Below are positions 16,898-25,649 of a stretch of DNA of 43,667 bases, in pieces. The stretch covers positions 1 to 43,667 of the forward strand of contig MESQ01000075.1 in the NCBI GenBank assembly GCA_001771065.1, given 5' to 3'. The notes beneath the pieces were generated by a model that was not told the DNA's origin, searched no databases, and saw only the letters and a list, made by a program, of their open reading frames with translations. Every line of letters starts with the position of its first letter. Positions within the stretch are counted from its first letter, which is position 1. Made by a program: the position numbers and the translations under genes. The DNA comes from Burkholderiales bacterium RIFOXYD12_FULL_59_19. Its GTDB lineage: Bacteria; Pseudomonadota; Gammaproteobacteria; Burkholderiales; Burkholderiaceae_C.

Positions 16898-17866
16898 ATG
16901 AAATTCCAACGTATGACCCTGGCCCTGGCGGCGAGCCTGGTGGTGGCAGCCCCTGCCTTCGCACAGACCAAGCTCAAGTGGGCCCACGTCTATGAGACTT
17001 CCGAGCCCTTTCATACCGCATCGGTATGGGCGGCTGAAGAAATCAAGAAACGCAGCGCTGGGCGCTACCAAATCGACGTGTACCCGGCGTCGCAGTTGGG
17101 CAAGGAAAACGACATCAACCAGGGCCTGAGCCTGGGTACGGTGGACATCATCATCTCGGGCTCCAGCTTTGCCGCCAAGGCCTTCCCGCGCATCGGTGTG
17201 ACGTACTACCCCTACACCTTCCGCGACGTGGACCACCTGCTGGCCTACACCAAGAGCGACATCTACAAGGAACTGTCTGCAGGTTACGAGCAAAAGAGTG
17301 GCAACGAGATCATTGCCACCACCTACTACGGCACACGCCATACCACCAGCAACAGGCCGATCACCAAGTGCGCCGACATGAAGGGCATGAAGATGCGCGT
17401 GCCCGACGTGCCGGCTTACCTGGCGATGCCGCGTGCCTGCGGTGCCAACACCTCGCCCATTGCGTTTGCCGAGGTCTACCTGGCGCTGCAGAACGGCACG
17501 GTCGAAGCGCAAGAAAACCCGCTGCCCACCATTGAGGCCAAGAAGTTTTATGAAGTTCAAAAACACATTGTGCTGACCGGTCACATCGTCGATCACCTCA
17601 ACACCGTGGTGGCGGGCGGCCTGTGGAAGAAGCTGTCTGACGCCGACAAGAAGATGTTCACCGAGGTGACACAGGAAGCCGCTGCCAAGGCATCGAAAGA
17701 AGTGGCCGCGCGCGAAAACCAGTTGGCAGCCGTGTTCCGCGGCAAAGGCGTGAGCGTGACCGCGGTGAACACCGGCGAGTTCCGCGACACGGTGCTGAAG
17801 AACGTCTCCTTCGAACAGTTTGGCTACCAGAAGGCCGACTGGGACCGCATTCAGGCTGTCAAGTAA
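16898..17866 (+). CDS. dctP: TRAP transporter periplasmic substrate-binding protein
   Basis: 322 residues. A signal peptide with a hydrophobic core ends AFA-QT (about residue 23). The mature part is a DctP-family fold, with KWAHVYETSEPFHTAS at the start of domain 1, the KMRVPDVPAYLAMPRACGANTSPIAFAEVY block (about 165-195, in pieces) where the carboxylate-binding Arg and following loop lie, and ALQNGTVEAQENP near 200. It captures a carboxylate, most likely a sugar acid given the operon, and hands it to the DctQ/DctM permease. It has a GGAG ribosome binding site and sits 30 bp after the dehydrogenase stub. Confidence 0.92.
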   Translation: MKFQRMTLALAASLVVAAPAFAQTKLKWAHVYETSEPFHTASVWAAEEIKKRSAGRYQIDVYPASQLGKENDINQGLSLGTVDIIISGSSFAAKAFPRIGVTYYPYTFRDVDHLLAYTKSDIYKELSAGYEQKSGNEIIATTYYGTRHTTSNRPITKCADMKGMKMRVPDVPAYLAMPRACGANTSPIAFAEVYLALQNGTVEAQENPLPTIEAKKFYEVQKHIVLTGHIVDHLNTVVAGGLWKKLSDADKKMFTEVTQEAAAKASKEVAARENQLAAVFRGKGVSVTAVNTGEFRDTVLKNVSFEQFGYQKADWDRIQAVK

Positions 17867-17877
17867 GGCGAGCCGAC

Positions 17878-18489
17878 ATGTCATTTCAAAGCGCTCTGCC
17901 CACTGTGGGTGGCGCAGCACAGTCGCACCCGGTCGAGTCCAGTGCAGAAGCGCTGGTGGCCAGCTTTGCAGAGGCCGACCAGCACACCGTCGACCTCTCG
18001 GGCTACGCCATCGAAGACTGGATCTGCCTGGGCTTCTTCTGGACCATGGCCAGCCTGGTGTTTCTGCAGTTCTTCAGCCGCTATGTGTTGAACGACTCGT
18101 TTGCCTGGACCGAAGAGCTGGCCGTGTACTGCCTGATGCCGGTCGTCTTCATCGGTGCGTCCATGTGCGTGCGGCGAGCGCGACACATCCAGGTCAACCT
18201 GGTGTACAGCCACTTGCCGACCTCGGCCGGCCGGGTCCTGTCCACTGCGGTGGACCTGGTGGCCATCGCCTTCTACGGCTACGCCAGCTGGCTGGTGGCG
18301 CGCTACGCGCTGGCGGTGGACAACGAACCCATGACCACCATCAACTGGAACAAGAGCTATGTCTACTGGCTGGCCTTTGCCGGCTTTGCCCTGATGACGG
18401 TGCGAGGCGTGCAGGTGGCCGTGAACAACTGGCGGCGCGGCTTCTCGCCGCTGCAGAATCCCGGCTTCTTTGACGGCTCGACCGACTGA
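17878..18489 (+). CDS. dctQ: TRAP transporter small membrane subunit
   Basis: 203 residues with four predicted membrane helices from about residue 45 to 185 (DWICLGFFWTMASLVFLQFF, LAVYCLMPVVFIGASMC, a third near 120-140 and a last near 160-178). The Trp-rich loop NDSFAWTEELA is the DctQ signature. The N-terminal about 40 residues are polar and longer than in many relatives. It partners DctM in the Na+-driven uptake complex. It starts 11 bp after dctP. Confidence 0.92.
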   Translation: MSFQSALPTVGGAAQSHPVESSAEALVASFAEADQHTVDLSGYAIEDWICLGFFWTMASLVFLQFFSRYVLNDSFAWTEELAVYCLMPVVFIGASMCVRRARHIQVNLVYSHLPTSAGRVLSTAVDLVAIAFYGYASWLVARYALAVDNEPMTTINWNKSYVYWLAFAGFALMTVRGVQVAVNNWRRGFSPLQNPGFFDGSTD

Positions 18490-18499
18490 ACGGACCCCC

Positions 18500-19906
18500 A
18501 TGCTGATTCTGATTCTTTCCTTCGTGGGGCTGATGCTCTGTGGTCTGCCGGTGGCGGTGGCCATGGCGGGCGGCTCGCTGATCTACATCCTGGTCTCGGG
18601 CAGCGTGCCCGACATCGTGCTGGCGCAGCGCATGATCTCCGGTATCGAGTCCTTCCCGCTGCTGGCGGTGCCCTTCTTTATCCTGGCGGGCAACCTGATG
18701 AACATCGCCGGCATCACCGGTCGCATCTACAACTTTGCGATCGCTCTGGTGGGCTGGATGAAAGGTGGCCTGGGGCAGGTCAACATCATCGGCTCGGTGA
18801 TCTTCTCGGGCATGTCGGGCACGGCCATTGCCGATGCCGCGGGCCTGGGCTCGATCGAGATCAAGGCCATGAAAGACCACGGCTATTCCACCGAATTCGC
18901 GGTGGGCGTGACCGCCGCCTCGTCCACGCTGGGTCCGATCTTTCCGCCGTCCTTGCCCTTCGTGATCTACGGCATGATGGCCAACGTCTCCATTGGCGCG
19001 CTGTTTGTGGCGGGCATCTTGCCGGGCCTGTTCCTGACCGGGCTGATGATGCTCACGGTGACCTATTTCGCACGCCGCAACGGCTGGGGTGGCGACGTCG
19101 CTTTCCACTGGGGTCGCCTGGGCAGCGCCGCGCTGGAGGTTCTGGTCGTGCTGGCCTTCCCCATGGCCGTGTGGCTGGCGGTGAAAGCCGGGGTCTCGGC
19201 GAACGTGGCTGCCGTCACTGCGTTTGCGGCGCTGCTGCTGCTGGACTGGCGCTTCAACTTCTCCGCCGTGCTGGCGCTGATGGCGCCGGTGATCCTGATC
19301 GGCGGCATGACCATGGGCTGGTTCACGCCGACCGAAGCCGCCGTGGCCGCGGTGCTCTGGGCTTTGTTCCTGGGCCTGGTGCGCTACCGCACCATGACCC
19401 TAAAGACACTGGCGCAAGCCACCTTCGACACCATCGAGACCACGGCCTCGGTGCTGTTCATCGTTACCGCCGCGTCCATCTTTGCCTGGTTGCTCACCAC
19501 CACGCAGGCCGCGCAGGCCCTGGCCGACTGGATCCTCTCCATCACCAGCAACAAGTGGGTGTTCCTGCTGCTGGCCAACCTGCTGATCCTGTTCGTGGGC
19601 TGCTTCATTGACACCATCGCCGCCATCACCATCCTGGTGCCCATCCTGCTCCCCATCGTGCTCAAGCTGGGCATTGACCCGATCCAGTTCGGCCTCATCG
19701 TGACGTTGAACCTGATGATCGGCCTGATGACCCCGCCGCTGGGCATGGTGCTGTTTGTGCTGGCGCGCATTTCCAAGCTCTCGGTGGAGCGCGCCACCAT
19801 GGCCATCATGCCCTGGCTGATTCCGCTGGTGGTGGGGCTCGTGGCCATCACCTACATCCCGGCGTTGACGCTGTGGCTGCCGCAGCAAATGGGCCTGATC
19901 AAGTGA
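18500..19906 (+). CDS. dctM: TRAP transporter large permease subunit
   Basis: 468 residues, with about 12 hydrophobic segments. Recognisable DctM features include the GLPVAVAMAGGS start, VPFFILAGNLMNIAGIT near 65, FSGMSGTAIADAAGLGSIEIKAM near 110 (split), GPIFPPSLPFVIYG near 150 and TPPLGMVLFVLARI near 410. It is the transmembrane channel of the TRAP system for the putative sugar acid. The ATG at 18500 follows the dctQ stop by 10 bp; an in-frame ATG at 18470 would overlap dctQ and lacks support. Confidence 0.93.
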   Translation: MLILILSFVGLMLCGLPVAVAMAGGSLIYILVSGSVPDIVLAQRMISGIESFPLLAVPFFILAGNLMNIAGITGRIYNFAIALVGWMKGGLGQVNIIGSVIFSGMSGTAIADAAGLGSIEIKAMKDHGYSTEFAVGVTAASSTLGPIFPPSLPFVIYGMMANVSIGALFVAGILPGLFLTGLMMLTVTYFARRNGWGGDVAFHWGRLGSAALEVLVVLAFPMAVWLAVKAGVSANVAAVTAFAALLLLDWRFNFSAVLALMAPVILIGGMTMGWFTPTEAAVAAVLWALFLGLVRYRTMTLKTLAQATFDTIETTASVLFIVTAASIFAWLLTTTQAAQALADWILSITSNKWVFLLLANLLILFVGCFIDTIAAITILVPILLPIVLKLGIDPIQFGLIVTLNLMIGLMTPPLGMVLFVLARISKLSVERATMAIMPWLIPLVVGLVAITYIPALTLWLPQQMGLIK

Positions 19907-19922
19907 AGCGAAGGGAAGCACC

Positions 19923-20072
19923 ATGAGCCAACGCCTTGCCGGAAAAGCCGCTCTCCTGCGCGCCGCAGACCAGGGCATCAGCCACGCCACCGCGCTGGCC
20001 TTTCTCAAAGAAGGGGCGCGCGGCATCGCCACCGGAACCGCCCAGACCATCGACGGCGACTGGTCCAACTAA
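19923..20072 (+). pseudogene. Internally deleted short-chain dehydrogenase (SDR), 49 codons left
   Basis: The frame has a good ribosome binding site (GAAGGGAAG) and keeps the start of an SDR (MSQRLAGKAALLRAADQGIS then ATALAFLKEGAR) joined directly and in frame to the typical SDR end (GIATGTAQTIDGDWSN, where DGG is usual). About 200 residues are missing, including the Ser-Tyr-Lys catalytic part. Two glycines of the TGxxxGIG motif have become Asp and Ser. Position before an FAH-family gene suggests it was a sugar-acid (2-keto-3-deoxy-fuconate type) dehydrogenase. Confidence 0.82.
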
Positions 20073-20098
20073 TTTCTTCCTCCCACAGTGAACTTCCC

Positions 20099-20965
20099 AT
20101 GAAACTTCTTCGTATTGGCGCCAAGGGCGCTGAAAAACCCGCCCTGATCGACCCCTCTGGCCGCACACGCGACCTGTCTGGCGTGCTGCCCGACATCAGC
20201 GCGCAGGCGCTGCAACCCGCCAGCCTCGCCCGGCTGCGTGCGCTCGACCCTGAAACCCTGCCGTTGTTGCCCGACACCGCGCGCATCGGCTTGCCATGGA
20301 CGGGCTGCGGCAAGTTCATCTGCGTGGGCCTGAACTACGCCGACCACGCAGCGGAGTCCGGCATGGCGATTCCTGCTGAGCCGGTGTTGTTCACCAAGCA
20401 CACCAGCACCATGATCGGCTGCAACGACCCGGTGGTGATCCCGCAGGGCTCGGTCAAGACCGATTGGGAGGTTGAGCTCGGTGTCGTGATCGGAACCACC
20501 GCGCGCTACGTGAGCGAAGCCGACGCGCTGAACCATGTGGCGGGCTATTGCGTGGTCAACGATGTGTCGGAACGCGAATACCAGTTAGAGCGGGGCGGCA
20601 CCTGGGACAAGGGCAAAGGCTGCGACACCTTTGGCCCGGTCGGACCCTGGATCGTCACCGCCGACGAAGTGGCCGACCCGCAGCAGCTCGGCATGTGGCT
20701 GGAGGTCAATCGCTTTCGCCACCAGAACGGCAACACCCGCACCATGGTGTTTACCGTGGCGCAGTTGGTGAGTTACATCAGCCGGTTCACCACACTCTAC
20801 CCCGGCGACCTGATCAGCACCGGTACCCCCCCCGGTGTCGGCATGGGGGTCAAGCCGCTGCCGATCTACCTGAAGCCGGGCGACGTGATGCAGTTGTCCA
20901 TCCAGGGGCTCGGCACCCAGCGCCAGACGGTGCACGCCTGGAACCCGGAGCTGATCGATGGCTGA
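20099..20965 (+). CDS. Fumarylacetoacetate hydrolase-family enzyme (2,4-diketo-3-deoxy-sugar-acid hydrolase-like)
   Basis: 288 residues. A short N-terminal region leads to the FAH fold with CVGLNYADHAAE (about residue 75), the metal-binding acidic residues in DWEVELGVVIG (about 122), GYCVVNDVSEREYQ (about 150), KGCDTFGPVGPW (about 175) and ISTGTPPGVGMG (about 240). In the non-phosphorylating L-fuconate type pathways such enzymes cleave 2,4-diketo-3-deoxy acids to pyruvate and a hydroxy acid. That role fits the neighbours, but the family is broad. Its stop overlaps the next start by 8 bp. Confidence 0.85.
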   Translation: MKLLRIGAKGAEKPALIDPSGRTRDLSGVLPDISAQALQPASLARLRALDPETLPLLPDTARIGLPWTGCGKFICVGLNYADHAAESGMAIPAEPVLFTKHTSTMIGCNDPVVIPQGSVKTDWEVELGVVIGTTARYVSEADALNHVAGYCVVNDVSEREYQLERGGTWDKGKGCDTFGPVGPWIVTADEVADPQQLGMWLEVNRFRHQNGNTRTMVFTVAQLVSYISRFTTLYPGDLISTGTPPGVGMGVKPLPIYLKPGDVMQLSIQGLGTQRQTVHAWNPELIDG

Positions 20966-22490
20966 TACCGACCCTGTCATCCGCATCCACCCGGCAGACG
21001 ATGTTGTGATCGCCCGTCAGCAACTGCTGGGCGGCACGCGCATCGCGTCCGAAGGCATCACGGTCAGCGGTCTGGTCCCACCCGGCCACAAGATCGCGGT
21101 GCGCGCCATCGCCGCGGGTGAGCCGGTGCGCCGCTACAACCAGATCATCGGCACCGCCACCCAGGCCATCGCGCCCGGGCAACATGTGCACACGCACAAC
21201 CTGGCCTTCAGCCGCTTTGACCGTGGTCACACCGTGGGCGGCGACGTGCGGCCCGTGGCCTATGTGGACACGCCCGCCACGTTCGACGGCATCGTGCGCG
21301 CCGATGGCCGGGTGGCCACACGCAACTACATTGGCGTGCTGACCAGTGTCAACTGCTCGGCCACCGTGGCGCGCGCCATTGCCGACCACTTCCGCCGCGA
21401 CATCCACCCCGAGGCGCTGGCAGCCTACCCCAACGTGGACGGTGTGGTGGCGCTGACCCACGGCGCCGGCTGCGCCACCGACAGCGAAGGCGAGGGCCTG
21501 CATGTGCTGCGCCGCACGCTGGCGGGCTACGCACGGCACGCCAACTTTGCCGCGGTGATCGTGGTGGGGTTGGGTTGCGAGACCAACCAGATCCAGGGCC
21601 TGCTGGCGCAGGAAGGCCTGCGCGAAGGCGCCAAGCTGGTGACCTTCAACATCCAGGACACGGGCGGCACCGGCAAAAGCGTGGCGCGTGGCGTTGAAGC
21701 GGTGCAACGCCTGCTGCCCGAAGCCAACGCCGTGCAGCGCCAGCCGGTGCCAGCCAGCCACCTGGTGGTGGGTTTGCAGTGCGGCGGCTCGGATGGCTAT
21801 TCCGGCATCAGCGCCAACCCGGCGTTGGGCGCGGCGGTGGACCTGGTGGTGCGTCACGGCGGCACCGCCGTGCTGTCCGAAACGCCCGAAATCTATGGCG
21901 GTGAACACCTGCTGCTGCAACGCGCGGTGTCGCAAGCCGTGGCCGACAAGCTCGAAGCCCGCCTGCGCTGGTGGACCGAGTACTGCACCCGCCACCACGC
22001 CGAGATGGACAACAACCCTTCGGCCGGCAACAAGGCCGGTGGCCTGACCACCATCCTGGAAAAGTCGCTGGGCGCCATCGCCAAGGGCGGCACCACGCCC
22101 CTGGTGGACGTGGTCGAATACGCCCAGCCTATCACGGCACGAGGTTTTGTCTTCATGGATACGCCGGGCTACGACCCGGTGTCGGCCACCGGCCAGGTGG
22201 CCGGTGGCGCCAACCTGATCTGCTTCACCACCGGGCGTGGCTCGGCCTACGGTTGCGCGCCCGCGCCTTCGCTCAAGCTGGCCACCAACAGCGCGCTGTG
22301 GGCCCGGCAGGAAGAAGACATGGACATCAACTGCGGCACCGTCATCGACGGCAGCGAGAGCGTGGAGCAACTGGGCGAGCGCATCTTCCAGGCCATGTTG
22401 GCCGCCGCTTCGGGCCACAAGACCAAGAGCGAACAACACGGCTACGGCCAGAACGAATTCGTACCCTGGGCGCTGGGCGCCATCATGTAG
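20958..22490 (+). CDS. UxaA-family altronate/galactarate dehydratase
   Basis: 510 residues. The N-terminal SAF-type domain (about residues 8-95) includes GHKIAVRAIAAGEPVRRYNQIIG and HVHTHNLAF. The C-terminal dehydratase part (about 105-510) has RNYIGVLTSVNCSATV, THGAGCATDSEGEG, GLGCETNQI, LQCGGSDGYSGISANPALG and GVTTETPEI-like SETPEIYGGE. The Cys residues typical of this iron-dependent family are retained. It removes water from a hexonate such as D-altronate, giving a 2-keto-3-deoxy acid for the next steps. The exact substrate cannot be read. It has full length and appears functional. Confidence 0.9.
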   Translation: MADTDPVIRIHPADDVVIARQQLLGGTRIASEGITVSGLVPPGHKIAVRAIAAGEPVRRYNQIIGTATQAIAPGQHVHTHNLAFSRFDRGHTVGGDVRPVAYVDTPATFDGIVRADGRVATRNYIGVLTSVNCSATVARAIADHFRRDIHPEALAAYPNVDGVVALTHGAGCATDSEGEGLHVLRRTLAGYARHANFAAVIVVGLGCETNQIQGLLAQEGLREGAKLVTFNIQDTGGTGKSVARGVEAVQRLLPEANAVQRQPVPASHLVVGLQCGGSDGYSGISANPALGAAVDLVVRHGGTAVLSETPEIYGGEHLLLQRAVSQAVADKLEARLRWWTEYCTRHHAEMDNNPSAGNKAGGLTTILEKSLGAIAKGGTTPLVDVVEYAQPITARGFVFMDTPGYDPVSATGQVAGGANLICFTTGRGSAYGCAPAPSLKLATNSALWARQEEDMDINCGTVIDGSESVEQLGERIFQAMLAAASGHKTKSEQHGYGQNEFVPWALGAIM

Positions 22491-22511
22491 CCCATCATTT
22501 TCAGCAACACC

Positions 22512-22565
22512 ATGAAGGTCACCGCCGCCAAAGTCATCGTGTGCGCGCCCGGCTGGAAGGTCTGA
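22512..22565 (+). pseudogene. N-terminal stub resembling mannonate dehydratase (enolase superfamily)
   Basis: Seventeen codons, MKVTAAKVIVCAPGWKV, end at a TGA. The start resembles the beginning of ManD/RspA-type D-mannonate dehydratases (KITAAKVIVTCPGRNFVTLK type). The remaining about 385 residues are missing. It lies between the UxaA-family gene and the zinc dehydrogenase, where a mannonate dehydratase would fit. The match is short, so the family assignment is tentative. Confidence 0.5.
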
Positions 22566-22604
22566 ACTGCCCGACCTGTATTTTGTTTGATTGGAGGATA
22601 TTTC

Positions 22605-23612
22605 ATGCTCACCGTTGTTTGTGAAACCCCCGGCATCCTGCGTGCCCATGAGTTCCCCATGCCCGAGCGTGCTGTCAACGAGGTGCTGCTGCGTGTCAAA
22701 CGCGTGGGTGTGTGCGGCACTGACCTGCACATCTTTACCGGCAACCAGCCCTACCTCAGCTACCCGCGTGTGATGGGCCATGAGCTCTCCGGGATTGTGG
22801 AAGCCGCCCCGCAGGGGAGCGCACTTCAGCCTGGCGACACGGTGTACGTCATGCCCTACCTCTCGTGCGGCACCTGCGTGGCCTGCCGCGTGGGCAGGAC
22901 GAATTGCTGCGTCAGCATCCAGGTGCTCGGCGTGCACCGCGACGGCGCCTTCACCGAATACCTGAGCGTGCCCCAGCAGTTTGTGCACAAGGCCGAAGGT
23001 GTGTCACTTGACCAGGCCGCCATGCTTGAGTTTTTGTCCATTGGTGCGCATGCGGTGCGTCGCTCTGGTGTGTGTGCGGGCCAGCGTGTGCTGGTGGTGG
23101 GGGCCGGGCCCATTGGCATGGCGGCCATGATTTTTGCGCAACTGCGAGGTGCCACGGTGACCGCGCTGGATGGTCGTCAGGATCGCCTGGACTTTTGCAC
23201 CCACTCGTTGGGCGTGTCCACCAGCGTGTGTCTGGGTGCCAACGATGTGGCGCAACTGTCTGCACTGACAGACGGTGAGTTTTTTGACGCGGTGTTTGAT
23301 GCCACAGGCAACCCCAAGGCCATGGAGCGCGGATTCAGCCTGGTGGCCCACGGTGGCGCCTATGTGCTGATCTCGGTGGTGGGGGCCAACATCAGCTTCT
23401 CAGACCCCGAGTTCCACAAACGCGAAATGACACTGATTGGCAGCCGCAATGCCACCGCAGAAGATTTTCAGACCGTTCTGGATGCCATGCGTGCCGGCCT
23501 TATCCCCCAAGCCTTGAACACCCACCGCATGGCGCTGGCGCAGGTGCCGACGCAATTTGAGACACTGCTTGACCCGAAAGCTGGCGTGATCAAGGCGATC
23601 ATCGAGTGCTGA
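22605..23612 (+). CDS. Zinc-dependent alcohol dehydrogenase (sugar-acid or polyol dehydrogenase-like)
   Basis: 335 residues of the medium-chain dehydrogenase family. Catalytic zinc ligands are seen as GVCGTDLH (about residue 35) and GHELSG (about 60). The structural zinc Cys set lies in SCGTCVACRVGRTNCC (about 88-104). The NAD(P)-binding Rossmann turn is VVGAGPIGMAA (about 162) with a following acidic residue in TALDGRQDRL. L-galactonate 5-dehydrogenase and L-threonine/L-idonate dehydrogenases look alike. The start at 22605 has GGAGG 7-8 bp upstream. It is the last gene of the sugar-acid operon and converges on the nif operon. Confidence 0.88.
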   Translation: MLTVVCETPGILRAHEFPMPERAVNEVLLRVKRVGVCGTDLHIFTGNQPYLSYPRVMGHELSGIVEAAPQGSALQPGDTVYVMPYLSCGTCVACRVGRTNCCVSIQVLGVHRDGAFTEYLSVPQQFVHKAEGVSLDQAAMLEFLSIGAHAVRRSGVCAGQRVLVVGAGPIGMAAMIFAQLRGATVTALDGRQDRLDFCTHSLGVSTSVCLGANDVAQLSALTDGEFFDAVFDATGNPKAMERGFSLVAHGGAYVLISVVGANISFSDPEFHKREMTLIGSRNATAEDFQTVLDAMRAGLIPQALNTHRMALAQVPTQFETLLDPKAGVIKAIIEC

Positions 23613-23636
23613 TTGGCGCAGTGTTAAATGGCAGTT

Positions 23637-24002
23637 TCACGGTGCCATGCGAAACAGCTCGGGCTGGCTCTGTTGGTAGACCCGTAGCCACAACAGCGTG
23701 GCAGGCACCAGGGATTCGCAGGCAAACCACAGGGCTTCGTCCAGCGCCTGGCCTGCCGGACATAAAAAGCGCAGCCGCATGGCATCCCAGCCGTCCCAGT
23801 CCAGCTCGGGCATGCGTGAGCGCTCAGCCGGGTCGACCTGGGCGGCGCTGTCAGCCAGTGTGTTGAGCTGGCGCAACACCTCAAAACGGGTCAGGCGCGA
23901 GCGCAGCAGTTCGTCACGCGCCAACCCCTCAGTCAAAATCGCAACCGAGGTGCCGGCTTGCTCGATCAGGCTCAGCAGCGCACTGTGGATGATCTGCGCC
24001 AT
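23637..24002 (-). CDS. Unknown helical protein at the end of the nif operon
   Basis: 121 residues that I cannot assign to a family. The content is mainly predicted helical, with many Leu, Arg and Glu. It has a central acidic Trp-containing turn (MPELDWDGWDAMRLRFLCPAG, in part) and a C-terminal Trp/Leu helix, with no membrane segment or signal. Its ATG lies 3 bp after the stop of the amine-oxidase-like gene, so it is almost certainly the last gene of the same transcript. A partner role for that flavoprotein is possible, but this is inference. Confidence 0.7.
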   Translation of the reverse strand: MAQIIHSALLSLIEQAGTSVAILTEGLARDELLRSRLTRFEVLRQLNTLADSAAQVDPAERSRMPELDWDGWDAMRLRFLCPAGQALDEALWFACESLVPATLLWLRVYQQSQPELFRMAP

Positions 24003-24005
24003 GGC

Positions 24006-25628
24006 TTATGAGACCAGCGTCTCATCACCCGCAGCCACGAGCAGCCGGCTATTGAGTTCCAGCGCAAATTCGCGCCAGGCCGCTGCCAGGTCCAGGGTGA
24101 TGGCGTGCAGTGTTTCAGCGTCTGGCTGGTGCTCGGTCGGGAAATTTGACAGTGCGCAGGATGCGGCGTTGTGCTTGAGTGCCGCCTCCAGCAGGCCCTT
24201 GTTCCAACCCTCGAAAGGTGCCAACAGCGCCGCGGTTAAAGCATGGCGGCCATTGGCGACCTGGCTGTCGGCGGCATCCAGCGCGGGCAGCAAGTGATCC
24301 AGACGCGCCAGGGACTCGCTGTAAACCTGGTCTGCCACAGCCAGCAAGGCGCGTTGCGTGAGCAAATCAGACTGCTGGCTTGATAACAGGCGGGTCAGGT
24401 GCAGGAGATACCGCTGCGGGGCCATGCCGCGCAGTGCCAGCACGCTGGCTGAAAACGTCTCTATGGCGGCAACGCACGTGAGGCGGTTGTCGTCTTGCGC
24501 CAAGGTCTTGCGCACGGCCGCGTTTGGTCGACACACGGCATGGGCGATGCGGTCAGCCGCTTCAAGTGCGCCTTCCATGTGACCCGCACCGTGGGCGGCC
24601 GTTTCACTGCTGCCCAAAAACACCCGGCCAGCCCACAGTGGCTGACGCAACAAAGGGTTGTTCTGCGGTAGCGCGGGCGCACTGGCGCGGTCGGTGTCGC
24701 TGCATGTCCAGGGCTCGGTGGCCCAGTCCTGCAGGGCCAGATAACCGTCCTGCGCCAAAGGGCCATAGAGCTGGGCCAATTGACTGCTGATCAGCAGCGG
24801 CAGGCCGCGCTTGAAGTTCTCGCGCTGCGCCGCGTTCAGGGCCACAAAGCCGCCCAAAGCGCCAGGCCCGGTTTCATCACCGGTGTGATCAAACACCTCG
24901 CCCAGAACCGCCTGGGTGTGGCGCACAAAAGCATTGCCCGATTGGCCTGCGGCGCGCCAAAACGGCTGCGAAAACGTGGTCACCGACTTGGCTTGCGCGG
25001 CCATCCAGGTCGGTGTGGTTGCCAACGCTTCCTGCACTGCGGCGGGTAGCGGTGGCTCAAATTGAATTCTTTCGTGCACCAGGCGTGGCGGCAAGGCCAA
25101 GACAAGCTGGCGCGCCCGGACAGGTGGACCGGCAGGGGTCACAAGTTCGATGAACTCGCCCCGGTCACGCAGCGCCTGCACAGCCACGCCGGTGCGAACG
25201 CAGCCGGGCGGCAAGCATGCTGCCAGCACGTCGATCAATCGGGCCGCACCGCCTGTGACGCAGCGGGCACCGGCATGCACACCGCCGGGCTCATCGCGGC
25301 GCGCGGGTTCGCGGTTGGGGTCGGTCAGCCACAGCGCATCACCCGGGTCATGCTGGGCGTGGCTGGCAAGGCCGAGTTCGGACAACAGCGCGGTGATGCG
25401 CGGCTCGGTCTCTGGCCAAAACCAGCTGGCGCCGAGGTTCAGCGCCTGGCCGGTGGCGTCGCACTGCCGGGTGAACACGCGACCGCCCAGGCGCTCCCGT
25501 GCCTCGATCACTTGCACTTCCAGCCCCTGCGCCGTGAGACCACGCGCCAGCGCCAAACCGCACAGGCCGGCGCCGACGACGGCAACATCAACGATCCGGG
25601 TCACGGGAATGGGCACGGGATCAGCCAT
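24006..25628 (-). CDS. FAD-dependent amine oxidase-like flavoprotein with extra C-terminal domain
   Basis: 540 residues. The N-terminus has the dinucleotide-binding motif VVGAGLCGLALARGL with an acidic end (VIEARERLGGRVFT), and the C-terminal FAD motif of the family (VFLGSSETAAHGAGHMEGALEAADRIA, about residues 330-356, in part). Beyond about residue 360 lie about 180 residues, mainly predicted helical and unlike ordinary amine oxidases. The substrate is unknown. It sits in the nif operon directly downstream of a 2Fe-2S ferredoxin (22 bp), a natural electron partner. Start ATG at 25628 follows an AAGGCG site. Confidence 0.8.
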   Translation of the reverse strand: MADPVPIPVTRIVDVAVVGAGLCGLALARGLTAQGLEVQVIEARERLGGRVFTRQCDATGQALNLGASWFWPETEPRITALLSELGLASHAQHDPGDALWLTDPNREPARRDEPGGVHAGARCVTGGAARLIDVLAACLPPGCVRTGVAVQALRDRGEFIELVTPAGPPVRARQLVLALPPRLVHERIQFEPPLPAAVQEALATTPTWMAAQAKSVTTFSQPFWRAAGQSGNAFVRHTQAVLGEVFDHTGDETGPGALGGFVALNAAQRENFKRGLPLLISSQLAQLYGPLAQDGYLALQDWATEPWTCSDTDRASAPALPQNNPLLRQPLWAGRVFLGSSETAAHGAGHMEGALEAADRIAHAVCRPNAAVRKTLAQDDNRLTCVAAIETFSASVLALRGMAPQRYLLHLTRLLSSQQSDLLTQRALLAVADQVYSESLARLDHLLPALDAADSQVANGRHALTAALLAPFEGWNKGLLEAALKHNAASCALSNFPTEHQPDAETLHAITLDLAAAWREFALELNSRLLVAAGDETLVS

Positions 25629-25649
25629 GGTTGCGCCTTGCAGCGAGGC

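Noticed and set aside
22566..22590. Frame ELPDLYFV and stop as the C-terminal end of the dehydratase stub
   Set aside because: The match to any family's end is not convincing in eight residues.
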